Part shown: positions 9,957 through 20,192 of the stretch, piece after piece
How positions within the stretch are numbered: the stretch's first letter is position 1
Layout: each line of letters begins with the position of its first letter
NCBI RefSeq assembly: GCF_000399665.1
Contig: NZ_KB976985.1
Location: 858-64,857 of the forward strand
Source: Acinetobacter calcoaceticus ANC 3811
GTDB taxonomy: Bacteria; Pseudomonadota; Gammaproteobacteria; Pseudomonadales; Moraxellaceae
Length of the DNA stretch: 64,000 nt
Direction of reading: 5' to 3'
Notes under the pieces: generated by a model
What the model was told of the DNA's origin: nothing
The model's input: only the letters and a program-made list of their open reading frames with translations
Databases searched by the model: none
Made by a program: the position numbers and the translations under genes

Positions 9957-11147
9957 TTAAAGATCAAGGATGAGTTTAGCTGGTTCTTCTAACAATTCTT
10001 TGATTGCTACCAAGAAACCTACTGCTTCTTTACCATCGATCATACGGTGGTCATAAGAAAGCGCTAAATACATCATTGGCAAGATTTCAACTTGACCATT
10101 TACAGCCATAGGACGCTCTTGGATTTTGTGCATACCCAAGATACCAGTTTGCGGCTGATTCAAAATTGGAGTTGAAAGTAATGAACCGAAAGTACCACCG
10201 TTAGTAATAGTGAAAGTACCACCAGTCATTTCTTCGATAGATAATTTACCATCACGCGCTTTAGCAGCATAAGCACCAATACCAGCTTCAACTTCTGCAT
10301 AGCTCATACGATCAGTATCACGTAATACTGGAACAACAAGACCACGATCAGAAGATACTGCAACACCGATGTCATAGTAACCATGATAAATAATATCGTC
10401 GCCATCAATTGAAGCATTTACCGCAGGATAACGCTTAAGGGCTTCAGTTACAGCTTTAACAAAGAATGACATGAAGCCTAAACGAGCACCATGGCGTTTT
10501 TCAAACGCATCTTTATATTGCTTACGCAATTCCATGATTGGCTTCATGTTAACTTCGTTAAATGTAGTTAACATTGCAGTTTCTTGAGTTGCAGAAAGAA
10601 GACGCTCAGCTACACGCTTACGTAAACGAGTCATTGGAACGCGTTTTTCGATACGCTCACCAACAGCTACGCTTAACGGAGTAACGTTAGCAGCTGGTTT
10701 AGCTTGATGATTAGTCACATCTTCTTTAGTGATACGACCACCACGACCAGTACCTTGTACGTCAGCAGCAGCAATACCAGTTTCAGACAAAGCTTTACGA
10801 ACTGCAGGAGCTTGACCAGATACAGCTTCAGTGCGCTCAACAACAGGAGCTGCACCAGCTTGAGTTTGAGCAACTGCTTGCTCTACTGCAGGAGCAGCAG
10901 CTGCACCAGCACCAGCTTCAAACTGAGCAATCACTTCGTCAGAAAGAACTGTATCGCCTTCACCTTTAATGATTGCAACTAAGCTACCATCTGCAGGAGC
11001 AACCACTTCTAAAACAACTTTGTCGGTTTCAATATCACAGATTACTTCATCACGTGATACAGGTTCACCCACCTTTTTATGCCAAGTTGCGATGGTTCCA
11101 TCTGCAACAGACTCTGGGAATACCGGTGCTTTAATTTCGGTTGCCAT
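9957..11147 (-). CDS. sucB: 2-oxoglutarate dehydrogenase E2, dihydrolipoyl succinyltransferase
   Basis: Core of the 2-oxoglutarate dehydrogenase complex, transferring the succinyl group to CoA. 396 residues in three domains. The lipoyl domain at about 1-75 has the lipoylated Lys43 in ETDKVVLEV. An Ala/Pro-rich linker precedes the E3/E1-binding domain at about 113-150 (VRKALSETG...[13 protein letters not shown]). The catalytic domain carries YDHRMIDG at 365-372, giving catalytic His367 and Asp371. Its ATG overlaps the sucA stop by one base (TAATG), so translation is probably coupled to sucA. Only one lipoyl domain is present, as usual for SucB. Confidence 0.97.
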   Translation of the reverse strand: MATEIKAPVFPESVADGTIATWHKKVGEPVSRDEVICDIETDKVVLEVVAPADGSLVAIIKGEGDTVLSDEVIAQFEAGAGAAAAPAVEQAVAQTQAGAAPVVERTEAVSGQAPAVRKALSETGIAAADVQGTGRGGRITKEDVTNHQAKPAANVTPLSVAVGERIEKRVPMTRLRKRVAERLLSATQETAMLTTFNEVNMKPIMELRKQYKDAFEKRHGARLGFMSFFVKAVTEALKRYPAVNASIDGDDIIYHGYYDIGVAVSSDRGLVVPVLRDTDRMSYAEVEAGIGAYAAKARDGKLSIEEMTGGTFTITNGGTFGSLLSTPILNQPQTGILGMHKIQERPMAVNGQVEILPMMYLALSYDHRMIDGKEAVGFLVAIKELLEEPAKLILDL

Positions 11148-13987
11148 TATTGAGAATCTCCTGATTGTTCAGCTTCGATTGCCAATGCATCATTAATTAG
11201 CTGAGCTTGTTGTTTTGCATGCAAGTACGGTGAGCCACAAGCTGGTGCAGCAGAAGCTTCACGACCTGCAAAACTGATACGGATTTGTTTGCCAGATTTT
11301 AAGATATCGTCGTATAAACGCGGTGCGATAAATAACCAAGCGCCTTGGTTCTTCGGCTCTTCTTGTGTCCAAACAAGTTCTTTCACATTTGGATATGCAG
11401 CCAAGATTTCCGCAAGACGTTGTTCGGGGTATGGATATAACTGTTCAATACGTACGATTGCGACGTTAGTTAAGTTTTGTTCACGACGTTTTTCGAGTAA
11501 GTCGTAATAAACTTTACCACCACAAAGTACAAGACGAGTTACATCAGACTTGTTAATTTGATCAACTTCATCAATTACAGTTTGGAATGAACCATTTGCA
11601 AGCTCTTCTAAAGTAGAAGTTGCAAGTTTATGACGAAGTAAAGATTTCGGTGACATTACAATCAATGGCTTACGAATTGGGCGTACAGCTTGACGACGTA
11701 ATGCATGGAAAATCTGTGCAGGTGTCGTTGGAGTGATCACTTGCATGTTATCTTCAGCACATAACTGTAAGAAACGTTCTAAACGAGCTGATGAATGCTC
11801 TGGACCTTGACCTTCGAAACCGTGTGGTAACAACATTGTTAAACCACAAACTCGTTCCCATTTAGTCTCGCCAGAAGCAATAAACTGGTCAATTACAACC
11901 TGAGCACAGTTTACGAAGTCACCAAATTGCGCTTCCCAAATAATTAAGCTCTTAGGAATTGTAGTTGCATAACCATATTCAAATGCAAGAACAGCTTCTT
12001 CAGATAATAAAGAATCGTAAATCGCAAAACGAGGCTGGTTTTCTTTGACATTGCAAAGTGGAATATACGTTGAACCATCTACCTGATTATGCAATTTTGC
12101 ATGACGGTGCGAGAATGTACCACGCCCAACGTCTTCACCAGTAATACGAACAAGGTAATCTTCATCGATCAAGGTTGCGTAAGCTAAAGTTTCAGCAGCA
12201 CCCCAGTTCAATGCAGTTTCACCAGTTTGCATTTTCACACGATCTTCAATAACTTTTTGCACTTGACGCTGCATAACAAATCCTTCCGGAAGTTTGCTCA
12301 TGCCCTCGCCTAATTCTTTTAAGCGATTTAAGTCAAATGAAGTATCCCAATCGTCTGTATAGTCATGGCCCAAATAAGGCGTCCAATCAACAAACATTTT
12401 TGTATTTGGTTCAAGTACCAAAGCGTTTGCCACATGGTTTCCGGCTTCTAAATCTGCACGGTAATCTTCAACCATTTGGTCTGCTTCAGCACGATCAATT
12501 ACTTTGTTTTGAACAAGTTGATCTGCATAGAGTGTACGAGTTGTTGCTTTTTTAGCAATCACTTGATACATCAATGGTTGTGTACCAGACGGCTCATCTG
12601 CTTCGTTATGACCACGACGACGGTAACAGAACAAGTCAAGTACAACGTCTTTACGGAATTCGTGACGGAAATCATGTGCTAATTGAGTAGCATAGATTAC
12701 TGCTTCAGGATCATCGCCATTCACATGGAAGATTGGCGTCTGAATCATTTTTGCAACGTCAGTACAATATTCAGTAGAACGCGCATCACGTGGATCAGAA
12801 GTTGTAAAACCAACTTGGTTGTTCACGATAATGTGTACAGTACCACCAACCGTATAGCCACGAGTTTGTGACATCTGGAAGGTTTCCATGTTCACACCTT
12901 GACCTGCAAATGCAGCGTCACCATGAACAATGACTGGCAATACATCATCACCGCCGATGTCTCTACGACGCACTTGACGTGCACGTACAGAACCTTCAAC
13001 TACAGGACCAACGATTTCCAAGTGAGATGGGTTAAATGCTAATGCCAAGTGAACTTCGCCACCTTGAGTCATTACATTACTTGAGAAACCTTGATGGTAT
13101 TTAACGTCACCAGAACCTTTCTTATGAATAGCTTTACCTTCAAACTCGCCAAACAAGTCTGCAGGGTTTTTACCCATAATATTAACAAGAAGGTTTAAAC
13201 GGCCACGGTGTGGCATACCAATAACAACTTCTTTACAACCAACAGAACCAGCACGTTGAATGATTTCATTCACCATAGGAATAAAAGATTCACCACCTTC
13301 TACACCAAAGCGTTTAGCACCAACGTATTTATTACCTAGGAATTTTTCAAGCCCTTCTGCAGCGGTTAAACGCTCTAGGAACCCTTTCTTTTGATCATTT
13401 GTAAAATTAAGCTGACCACGAACACTTTCAAGACGTTGTTGAATCCAACGCTTTTCTTTTGTGTCCACGATATGCATATATTCAACACCGATTGAACCAC
13501 AATAGATTGCTTCCATTGCTTCAATCATTTCAGCAAGCGTTGCTTCGCTTTTGCCAATCTCAAGATTGCCTGTGTTGAATACTGTGTCTAAATCTGATTT
13601 GGTTAAACCATGTTCTGAAAGATCTAAATCAGGAATATCTTCACGCTTAGCAAGACCTAATGGATCTAACTTAGCTTTTTGATGTCCGCGATTACGATAA
13701 GCAGCAATAAGTTGTAAAACGCCAATTTGACGACGTTCATGCTCAGTACTTACAGTACTTTGTACAACAGGTTGAACACGATTAGCATTACGTCCTAGTA
13801 ATAGGAATTGCTCACGCACAGCGCCGTGTGGTTGGTCACCCTTTGGATATTTATCGAAATATTGGCGCCAGTCCTCAGCTACAGAGGTTGGGGAAGACAG
13901 GTACTGCTCGTAAAGTTCTTCAATATACGCTGCACTATCAGCGGAAAGTTCAGTGTCAAGACGCAATGCGTCAGCAACTTCTTGCAT
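11147..13987 (-). CDS. sucA: 2-oxoglutarate dehydrogenase E1 component
   Basis: Thiamine-diphosphate enzyme that decarboxylates 2-oxoglutarate and loads succinyl groups onto SucB. I use the ATG at 13987 ([10 protein letters not shown], 946 residues). An upstream in-frame ATG at 13999 sits directly against the AGGAA site, too close for normal initiation. The N-terminal segment ([13 protein letters not shown]...DWRQYFD) is the typical E2-binding end of Suc[11 protein letters not shown], the ThDP site around [10 protein letters not shown] and [12 protein letters not shown] mark the catalytic core, and the C-terminus has the transketolase-like fold ([21 protein letters not shown]). First suc gene after sdhB; a 557-base gap suggests a separate promoter. 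Confidence 0.97.
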   Translation of the reverse strand: MQEVADALRLDTELSADSAAYIEELYEQYLSSPTSVAEDWRQYFDKYPKGDQPHGAVREQFLLLGRNANRVQPVVQSTVSTEHERRQIGVLQLIAAYRNRGHQKAKLDPLGLAKREDIPDLDLSEHGLTKSDLDTVFNTGNLEIGKSEATLAEMIEAMEAIYCGSIGVEYMHIVDTKEKRWIQQRLESVRGQLNFTNDQKKGFLERLTAAEGLEKFLGNKYVGAKRFGVEGGESFIPMVNEIIQRAGSVGCKEVVIGMPHRGRLNLLVNIMGKNPADLFGEFEGKAIHKKGSGDVKYHQGFSSNVMTQGGEVHLALAFNPSHLEIVGPVVEGSVRARQVRRRDIGGDDVLPVIVHGDAAFAGQGVNMETFQMSQTRGYTVGGTVHIIVNNQVGFTTSDPRDARSTEYCTDVAKMIQTPIFHVNGDDPEAVIYATQLAHDFRHEFRKDVVLDLFCYRRRGHNEADEPSGTQPLMYQVIAKKATTRTLYADQLVQNKVIDRAEADQMVEDYRADLEAGNHVANALVLEPNTKMFVDWTPYLGHDYTDDWDTSFDLNRLKELGEGMSKLPEGFVMQRQVQKVIEDRVKMQTGETALNWGAAETLAYATLIDEDYLVRITGEDVGRGTFSHRHAKLHNQVDGSTYIPLCNVKENQPRFAIYDSLLSEEAVLAFEYGYATTIPKSLIIWEAQFGDFVNCAQVVIDQFIASGETKWERVCGLTMLLPHGFEGQGPEHSSARLERFLQLCAEDNMQVITPTTPAQIFHALRRQAVRPIRKPLIVMSPKSLLRHKLATSTLEELANGSFQTVIDEVDQINKSDVTRLVLCGGKVYYDLLEKRREQNLTNVAIVRIEQLYPYPEQRLAEILAAYPNVKELVWTQEEPKNQGAWLFIAPRLYDDILKSGKQIRISFAGREASAAPACGSPYLHAKQQAQLINDALAIEAEQSGDSQ

Positions 13988-13999
13988 TTGTGGACCCAT

Positions 14000-14556
14000 T
14001 TCCTATTGCAAAAAATATTACAGGCTGCCTTTTAAGCACACCCATGATGCATAATGCCAAATTGGTAAAAAAGGCATTACTTACCCAACAGGTCTTTAAG
14101 ACCATGGGGCGTCATACTACCTAGAGAGGAAACTCTATAGGTAATTAATGAATCACAACACCCTCAATGGCATCATCACTCACCTTATACTCGATTAAAA
14201 CCGAGCAATTTTTTGCAAATCTTTTTAGAAAAATTAACTTTAAAATTAACTTTTCTAAAATGACTTTAACCATAAAAATTAAGCACAGATCTAAGATCGT
14301 GCTGCTTAAATTAATTTTACTAGTATACGCTTTTTTCAGCTATAACTTTGTGGCAAATCGTATCATGTTCTTAACAAACGATTGATTTTTTTGACACATA
14401 CCATCTATAAATTGGCGAAATACAGATGCGATTTTATCTTTTAATATATGGTGCAATATATAAAAACCTTATCCTTTTCGACCAAAGTCTAAAGTTTACA
14501 TTATAAAGTTAAAAAAAAACGCACATCAAGGATGTGCGTTCTCTATTTGTGCAGAA
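14000..14556 (-). other. sdhB-sucA intergenic region
   Basis: No convincing gene. It holds the sdhB terminator (14510-14540) and presumably the sucA promoter. On the minus strand a possible promoter is TTGGTC, 17 bases, TATATA (plus coordinates roughly 14456-14484), which would leave a leader of about 460 bases; other AT-rich -10-like sites lie closer to the gene. A short plus-strand frame at 14167-14385 looks like noise. Confidence 0.5.
14510..14540 (-). terminator. sdhB terminator
   Basis: Perfect 10-bp stem AACGCACATC / GATGTGCGTT with an AAG loop and a run of nine to ten A on the left (T-run on the minus strand), 16 bases past the sdhB stop. It separates the sdh transcript from suc. Confidence 0.9.
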
Positions 14557-15267
14557 TTAACCCGCTTGATCTAATAGCATGCTACGGATATGACCGATTG
14601 CTTTTGTAGGGTTTAGACCTTTAGGACATACTGACACACAGTTCATGATACCTTTACAACGGAACAAACTGAATGGATCGTCAAGACGAGACAAACGGTC
14701 TGCAGTAGCAGTATCACGAGAATCAATAATAAAGCGGTACGCATTCAACAATGCTGAAGGACCCAAGAACTTGTCAGGGTTCCACCAGAATGATGGGCAT
14801 GAAGTTGAACAACATGCACAAAGAATACATTCATACAAACCATTTAAGTGTTCACGCTCATCTGGAGTTTGTAAACGCTCTTTAGGTGGAGCTGGCTGGT
14901 TATTGATCAAGAATGGCTGAATCTTGTCATATTGATCATAGAATTGGTTCATATCAACAACCAAATCTTTAACTACCGGCAAACCTGGTAATGGACGAAT
15001 TACGATTTTCTCTGGTAAATCATTAAGGTTTTCTAAACAAGCCAAACCATTTTTACCATTGATATTCACACCATCCGAACCACAAATACCTTCACGGCAA
15101 GAACGACGGAATGTTAACGTTTCGTCTTGAACTTTCAATGCAAGTAATGCATCAAGCAACATACGGTGCTTATCAGTCAATTCAAGTTTGAAAGTTTGCA
15201 TGTACGGCGCTTTATCCTTATCAGGATCATAGCGGTAGATTTCGAATGTACGAGTACCTCTACTCAT
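14557..15267 (-). CDS. sdhB: Succinate dehydrogenase iron-sulfur subunit
   Basis: Electron-transfer subunit of complex II, peripheral on the inner membrane, linking SdhA flavin to quinone. 236 residues. The [2Fe-2S] motif is CREGICGSDG...GLAC (Cys57, Cys62, Asp65 in place of the third Cys as in E. coli, Cys77). CILCACCSTSCP and CKGIMNCVSVCPKG in the second half bind the [4Fe-4S] and [3Fe-4S] clusters. It starts 14 bases after sdhA and ends the sdhCDAB unit, followed by a strong terminator. Confidence 0.97.
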   Translation of the reverse strand: MSRGTRTFEIYRYDPDKDKAPYMQTFKLELTDKHRMLLDALLALKVQDETLTFRRSCREGICGSDGVNINGKNGLACLENLNDLPEKIVIRPLPGLPVVKDLVVDMNQFYDQYDKIQPFLINNQPAPPKERLQTPDEREHLNGLYECILCACCSTSCPSFWWNPDKFLGPSALLNAYRFIIDSRDTATADRLSRLDDPFSLFRCKGIMNCVSVCPKGLNPTKAIGHIRSMLLDQAG

Positions 15268-15281
15268 CTTTATACTCCCGA

Positions 15282-17117
15282 TTAGAATGTACGTGGTGCT
15301 GGCGGAATTGCATCAACAGTCAACGGTTTGAAGCGCACTGGCTTATATTCCAAACGGTTATCTGATGAATACCATAACGTGTGTTTCATCCACTCATCAT
15401 CACGGCGACCGTATGAATAAGTTGGGTGATCAGCTGGTAATTCATAATCAACTACAGTATGCGCACCACGACACTCTTTACGCGCAGCTGCTGAAATCAG
15501 AGTTGCTTTTGCAACTTCATACAAGTTTTCAACTTCAAGCGCTTCAACACGTGCAGTGTTAAATACTCTAGATTTATCTTTTAAGTGGATATTACGCACA
15601 CGTGGTTCAAGAGCAAGAATCTCTTTAACACCTTTATCAAGCAACGCCTGAGTACGGAATACACCTGCATGGTCTTGAACGATATCACGAATTGCATCAG
15701 CAACTTCTTGAGCATTTTCACCAGCAGCTGAGTCATCCAACTTACGTACACGAGCCAATGTTTGCCCTAATACATCTGTTGGAAGAGGTGCATATTCATC
15801 ACCATGATGCTTAGTTACGTAATCGATAATGTGCTCACCAGCAGCTTTACCAAATACAACCAAGTCAAGAAGTGAGTTAGTACCTAAACGGTTTGCACCA
15901 TGTACTGATACACAAGAACATTCGCCAATTGCATAGAAACCTTTTACAGGTTTAGTGTAGTTGTCTGTACCCACTTCAGGTAAACATACCTGACCATGCA
16001 TATTCGTAGGAATACCACCCATTTGATAATGGATTGTTGGTACTACAGGAATGGCTTCTTTTGTGATATCAACGTTCGCGAATTTTTTACCAATCTCAAA
16101 TACAGATGGTAAACGCTTCATGATTGTTTCAGCGCCCAAGTGAGTCATATCAAGTAAGATATAGTCACCTTTTGGACCACAACCACGACCTTCTTTAATT
16201 TCTTGGTCCATAGAACGTGAAACGAAGTCACGTGGAGCCAAGTCTTTTAAAGTCGGTGCATAACGTTCCATGAACGGTTCGCCGTCTTTATTGCGAAGGA
16301 TTGCACCTTCACCACGACAACCTTCAGTCAACAATACACCAGCGCCCGCAACACCCGTTGGGTGAAATTGCCAGAACTCCATATCTTGCAATGGAATACC
16401 AGCACGAGCAGCCATACCAAGACCGTCACCAGTGTTGATATAAGCATTTGTTGATGCACGGTAAACACGACCAGCACCACCAGTAGCAAATAATGTCGCT
16501 TTTGCTTGGAATACTGAAATGTTACCAGTTTCTTGGTCAATTGCTGTTACACCAAGAACCTCACCAGCTTCGTTACGGATCAAATCAAGAGCGATCCACT
16601 CAACGAAGAATTGAGTACCCATTTTCACGTTGCTTTGATAAAGCGTGTGTAATAGTGCATGACCTGTACGGTCCGCAGCTGCACAAGCACGTGGAACTGG
16701 CTTATCACCATAGTTAGCAGAGTGACCACCGAACGGACGTTGGTAAATTGTACCATCAGCGTTACGGTCAAAAGGCATACCCATGTGTTCAAGTTCATAC
16801 ACAACTTTTGGTGCTTCACGACACATAAATTCAATTGCGTCTTGGTCACCTAACCAGTCAGAACCTTTTACTGTATCGTAAAAATGGAAATGCCAGTTAT
16901 CTTCTTGCATATTACCTAACGACGCACCGATACCACCTTGAGCAGCTACAGTGTGCGAACGTGTCGGGAAAACTTTAGTGAGTACTGCAACTTTCAAACC
17001 TGCTTGAGCAAGTTGGTAAGATGCACGCATACCAGAACCACCACCACCAACGATAACTGCATCGAAAGTGAGGTTTTGAATATTTGAATAATCTTCTTTA
17101 GGGGTTATCGCGCCCAT
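15282..17117 (-). CDS. sdhA: Succinate dehydrogenase flavoprotein subunit
   Basis: Catalytic subunit of complex II oxidising succinate to fumarate. 611 residues. The FAD-binding start VIVGGGGSGMRAS is at 21-33, and TRSHTVAAQGG places the covalent-FAD His at 55. The active-site region HPTGVAGAGVLLTEGCRGEGA and GANRLGTNSLLDLVVFG are intact. The C-terminal DDEWMKHTLWYSSD motif matches bacterial SdhA. It lies 12 bases after sdhD. Confidence 0.98.
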   Translation of the reverse strand: MGAITPKEDYSNIQNLTFDAVIVGGGGSGMRASYQLAQAGLKVAVLTKVFPTRSHTVAAQGGIGASLGNMQEDNWHFHFYDTVKGSDWLGDQDAIEFMCREAPKVVYELEHMGMPFDRNADGTIYQRPFGGHSANYGDKPVPRACAAADRTGHALLHTLYQSNVKMGTQFFVEWIALDLIRNEAGEVLGVTAIDQETGNISVFQAKATLFATGGAGRVYRASTNAYINTGDGLGMAARAGIPLQDMEFWQFHPTGVAGAGVLLTEGCRGEGAILRNKDGEPFMERYAPTLKDLAPRDFVSRSMDQEIKEGRGCGPKGDYILLDMTHLGAETIMKRLPSVFEIGKKFANVDITKEAIPVVPTIHYQMGGIPTNMHGQVCLPEVGTDNYTKPVKGFYAIGECSCVSVHGANRLGTNSLLDLVVFGKAAGEHIIDYVTKHHGDEYAPLPTDVLGQTLARVRKLDDSAAGENAQEVADAIRDIVQDHAGVFRTQALLDKGVKEILALEPRVRNIHLKDKSRVFNTARVEALEVENLYEVAKATLISAAARKECRGAHTVVDYELPADHPTYSYGRRDDEWMKHTLWYSSDNRLEYKPVRFKPLTVDAIPPAPRTF

Positions 17118-17129
17118 GATGTCTTCCTA

Positions 17130-17495
17130 TCAATTCGCCCAGAAAATCTGGATACCCCAGATTGCGTACACAAACACTGCAATAATGACAGCCGTCGTCA
17201 GTACAAGGCGTAAACCTTTCGCTGAAGGACCCATTTGACGAGTAGTGACATAGTCAGTAAAAACTTGCCACATCCCAATCCATGCGTGTGCAATAAGCGA
17301 TAAAATTGCCAATAAAGAAAAAATCTTCATTGGTAATGTCATCATAAAACCAGCCCATTGTTGATAGTCAAATCCGCCTTTGCAGAGAATCCAACCCAAA
17401 AGAACAACAGTATAGGCTGCTAGTACAACCGCACTTACACGCTGGATATACCAATCACGAGAACCTGAACCAGTTAAACCTGTAGCACTTTTCAT
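17130..17495 (-). CDS. sdhD: Succinate dehydrogenase membrane anchor subunit
   Basis: Hydrophobic membrane anchor of complex II, helping form the heme b and quinone sites. I place the start at the ATG of 17495 (MKSATGLTGSGSRDW, 121 residues). It overlaps the sdhC stop in a TAATG junction, the same arrangement as sucA/sucB, which argues for translational coupling; a longer reading from 17510 is possible. Three transmembrane helices are visible, with a heme-ligand-type His in LSLIAHAWIGMWQVFTDY near residue 70. Confidence 0.93.
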   Translation of the reverse strand: MKSATGLTGSGSRDWYIQRVSAVVLAAYTVVLLGWILCKGGFDYQQWAGFMMTLPMKIFSLLAILSLIAHAWIGMWQVFTDYVTTRQMGPSAKGLRLVLTTAVIIAVFVYAIWGIQIFWAN

Positions 17496-17896
17496 TAGAA
17501 CATAATCCATACAAAGGCTGCGATAATGGCTACCACAGATAAGATCAATGAAATTGTCGCTGCAATACGACCACTTTGCAGTTCTTCAGCAAAACCTAAA
17601 TCTGCAAGTAAGTGCTTTACTCCAGCAATAAAGTGGAATAATAAGCCGGCTACAAATACCCAAACGATAAAACGTACAAGGATATTTCCAAACACGACAT
17701 TTTTAACGTAGTCAAATCCTTCTGGTGAAGATAATGATTTATCTAAAATCCATAATAGAACTGGTACTAATAAGAAAACGATGACACCTGATAAACGGTG
17801 TAAAATTGATGCAATAGCCACGGGTGAGCGTAAATTTACCGCTAACACCTGACCCATGGACAAATTGACAGGTCTGTTGCTTTTCACAGCGGGCAT
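17495..17896 (-). CDS. sdhC: Succinate dehydrogenase cytochrome b556 subunit
   Basis: First gene of the sdh unit; membrane anchor binding heme b and quinone. I choose ATG at 17896 (MPAVKSNRPVNLSMGQV, 133 residues), which matches the KQRPVNLDL start of E. coli SdhC. A longer frame begins at a TTG (17941) but no ribosome site supports it. Conserved SILHRLSGV (about residues 30-38) and the probable heme-ligand His in LFHFIAGVKHLLADLG are present. Three hydrophobic helices. The promoter lies about 100 bases upstream. Confidence 0.92.
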   Translation of the reverse strand: MPAVKSNRPVNLSMGQVLAVNLRSPVAIASILHRLSGVIVFLLVPVLLWILDKSLSSPEGFDYVKNVVFGNILVRFIVWVFVAGLLFHFIAGVKHLLADLGFAEELQSGRIAATISLILSVVAIIAAFVWIMF

Positions 17897-17998
17897 CCTG
17901 TAGGTAGAAACTCCGACCGGAGTTTGTTGAATTAATTCCAAGGAAAGCTGGCATTGTTAGGCAAGCACAGCTCATGCCTAACCTATAAACGACACTGA

Positions 17999-18027
17999 AT
18001 TATAAAACGCGAAGTATCAAAATACAA
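17999..18027 (-). promoter_or_regulatory. sdhCDAB promoter
   Basis: On the minus strand TTGTAT (18022-18027), exactly 17 bases, then a perfect TATAAT (17999-18004). Predicted start near 17992, about 95 bases before the sdhC ATG. Confidence 0.7.
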
Positions 18028-18632
18028 ACAATCCACTTTCCCATTTAAGTAAAAAACAATTAAATAAGAATCATTCACAATGATATCACCCTATTAACCC
18101 TATTAAAAAGGTATACACAATTCCATCATGTTGTTGTTTAAGATAACTTTTTATTTAATTTCATTTTTTCTAAAATTTCTTTTAAATAAGTAAGTTTTAG
18201 ACTAAAGATAAAGTTAGAAATTCATCATATAAATAGAAAAATGTTAGTAACTCCTCATATTTTCAATAAAAGCCACAATTCAATTAAGTAAACGCACTTA
18301 GATTCACCCAAATTGATCAATCTAAAATATGTTTGAGAAAGCAATTTTTACCAGAAATAGGAGTTTTTATTATTTTAACGTAGTTCAATTAGCTATTTTT
18401 TATACAATTAAACTTAAAAAAACACCAACATTCTTTGTTACAACTAACTAAAAATAGAGTTTTTTTTGATTAGCAATTTGAAATTACACCATGAGTTTTA
18501 TGATTTTTTTAATTGGATTGGCATTTTCTACCTACTTATCATTTTTAATCTTAATTTTAAAATTTGCTTACAATTGGACTGATACTTCATTTTTTTTCTG
18601 CACGTTCTTGTTGAATTGACTTATTATACCAT

Positions 18633-18705
18633 CCCGATGCAGTGATTTTACTGACTTTTTTGCTCGGGTCTTGATGACTAACTCTCTGTGAGATCGTCAT
18701 TTTTT
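18633..18705 (+). ncRNA. Candidate small RNA or gltA leader attenuator (two hairpins)
   Basis: Hairpin 1: CCCGA (18633-18637) with TCGGG (18664-18668), enclosing a smaller CAGT/ACTG stem (18640-18653). Hairpin 2: ATGAC (18674-18678) with GTCAT (18696-18700), an inner CTC/GAG, then six T residues. A TATTAT -10-like hexamer lies at 18622-18627 but without a good -35 box. This could be a short RNA or a terminated upstream transcript. The second stem is weak, so this is a suggestion. Confidence 0.35.
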
Positions 18706-18719
18706 ATCCATAAGTATAA

Positions 18720-18747
18720 TTGACAAAATTTCAGTACTCACTAATCT
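18720..18747 (+). promoter_or_regulatory. Candidate gltA promoter
   Basis: Consensus -35 TTGACA at 18720-18725, 16 bases, then a weak -10 TAATCT (18742-18747). A second TTGACA at 18759-18764 lacks a well-spaced -10. The gltA ATG is about 85 bases downstream. Confidence 0.45.
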
Positions 18748-18837
18748 TATAGCAAATTTTGACACCGTCTGATTCGCACATGAGAACATTAGGATTTCGG
18801 GTCAGATCAACATTCACCAGGACAGGAGATCTATTGA

Positions 18838-20112
18838 ATGTCTGAAGCAAATGGCAAAAAAGCCGTATTACATCTTGATGGCAAAGAAATTGGATTACCA
18901 ATCTACAGTGGCACTTTAGGTCCAGATGTAATTGATGTCAGCAGCATATTGAAAGAAGGTCATTTCACTTTCGATCCTGGTTTTATGGCGACAGCTGCAT
19001 GCGAGTCTAAAATTACGTTCATTGATGGTGACAAAGGTATTTTATTACACCGCGGTTACCCAATTGATCAGTTAGCAACTCAAGCAGACTATCTTGAAAC
19101 TTGTTATTTATTATTAAATGGCGAGCTCCCAACTGCTGAACAAAAAACAGAATTTGATGCCAAAGTTCGTGCTCATACGATGGTTCATGACCAAGTTAGC
19201 CGTTTCTTCAATGGTTTCCGTCGTGATGCTCATCCTATGGCGATCATGGTTGGTGTTGTTGGTGCACTATCTGCGTTCTATCACAACAACCTTGACATTG
19301 AAGATATCAATCACCGTGAAATCACTGCGATTCGTCTAATTGCAAAAATTCCAACGCTTGCTGCTTGGAGTTACAAATACACAGTAGGTCAACCATTCAT
19401 CTATCCACGTAATGACTTAAATTACGCGGAAAACTTCTTACACATGATGTTTGCTACCCCTGCTGACCGTGATTACAAAGTAAATCCTGTTCTTGCTCGT
19501 GCAATGGATCGTATCTTCACGCTTCATGCTGATCACGAACAAAATGCTTCGACATCTACAGTACGTCTTGCTGGTTCTACTGGCGCAAACCCATACGCAT
19601 GTATCTCTTCAGGTATTTCTGCGCTTTGGGGACCTGCTCACGGTGGTGCAAACGAAGCTGTGCTTAAAATGCTTGATGAAATCGGTAGTGTAGAAAACGT
19701 TGCCGAGTTCATGGAAAAAGTAAAACGCAAAGAAGTTAAACTCATGGGCTTCGGTCACCGCGTTTACAAAAACTTCGATCCACGTGCTAAAGTCATGAAA
19801 CAAACTTGTGACGAAGTTCTTGAAGCATTAAATATCAATGATCCTCAATTAGCTCTTGCTATGGAACTTGAACGCATTGCATTGAACGACCCGTACTTTG
19901 TTGAACGTAAACTTTACCCTAACGTAGACTTCTACTCAGGTATCATCCTTAAAGCGATTGGTATCCCAACAGAAATGTTTACAGTAATCTTTGCTCTTGC
20001 ACGTACAGTAGGCTGGATCAGCCACTGGTTAGAAATGCACAGCGCACCATACAAAATCGGTCGCCCTCGTCAGCTTTATACTGGCCCGACTCAGCGCGAT
20101 ATCAAACGTTAA
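18838..20112 (+). CDS. gltA: Citrate synthase (type II, hexameric class)
   Basis: Condenses oxaloacetate and acetyl-CoA to citrate, the entry step of the TCA cycle. 424 residues, the length of the NADH-sensitive Gram-negative form. Catalytic regions are intact: [10 protein letters not shown] (His), [15 protein letters not shown] (His), [14 protein letters not shown] and the later Asp-containing DFYSGI. The ATG has an AGGAG site nine bases upstream. It is transcribed away from sdhCDAB and ended by a strong terminator. gltA is also one of the Oxford-scheme MLST loci for Acinetobacter. Confidence 0.98.
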   Translation: MSEANGKKAVLHLDGKEIGLPIYSGTLGPDVIDVSSILKEGHFTFDPGFMATAACESKITFIDGDKGILLHRGYPIDQLATQADYLETCYLLLNGELPTAEQKTEFDAKVRAHTMVHDQVSRFFNGFRRDAHPMAIMVGVVGALSAFYHNNLDIEDINHREITAIRLIAKIPTLAAWSYKYTVGQPFIYPRNDLNYAENFLHMMFATPADRDYKVNPVLARAMDRIFTLHADHEQNASTSTVRLAGSTGANPYACISSGISALWGPAHGGANEAVLKMLDEIGSVENVAEFMEKVKRKEVKLMGFGHRVYKNFDPRAKVMKQTCDEVLEALNINDPQLALAMELERIALNDPYFVERKLYPNVDFYSGIILKAIGIPTEMFTVIFALARTVGWISHWLEMHSAPYKIGRPRQLYTGPTQRDIKR

Positions 20113-20134
20113 TATTCGAAAGAAAATTAATGAT

Positions 20135-20165
20135 AAAAAAGCTGCCTTATGGCAGCTTTTTTATT
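20135..20165 (+). terminator. gltA terminator (bidirectional)
   Basis: Stem AAAAGCTGCC / GGCAGCTTTT with a TTAT loop and flanking A- and T-runs, serving gltA and the convergent DUF1289 gene. Confidence 0.9.
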
Positions 20166-20192
20166 GAGATATATTCCATTCAATCTACAAAC

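Larger units (their letters stand above)
17942..18837. other. sdhC-gltA divergent regulatory region
   Basis: 896 very AT-rich bases between the two divergent TCA transcription units, with no credible coding frame. It contains the sdh promoter (17999-18027), a structured candidate RNA/leader with a terminator-like end (18633-18705), and the gltA promoter region (18720-18747). The middle (about 18110-18600) is plain AT-rich sequence in which I see nothing specific, although its length suggests multiple regulatory inputs. Confidence 0.6.

Noticed and set aside
13828..14124. 98-codon plus-strand frame at the sucA 5' end
   Set aside because: Antisense to sucA coding sequence with no ribosome site or family resemblance.
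14167..14385. 72-codon frame in the sdhB-sucA gap
   Set aside because: No ribosome site, Lys/Phe/Ile-rich as expected of random AT-rich DNA, and it lies in the probable sucA leader/promoter.
18759..18787. Second TTGACA as the gltA promoter
   Set aside because: No acceptable -10 hexamer at 15-19 bases downstream; kept only as a note in the gltA promoter entry.
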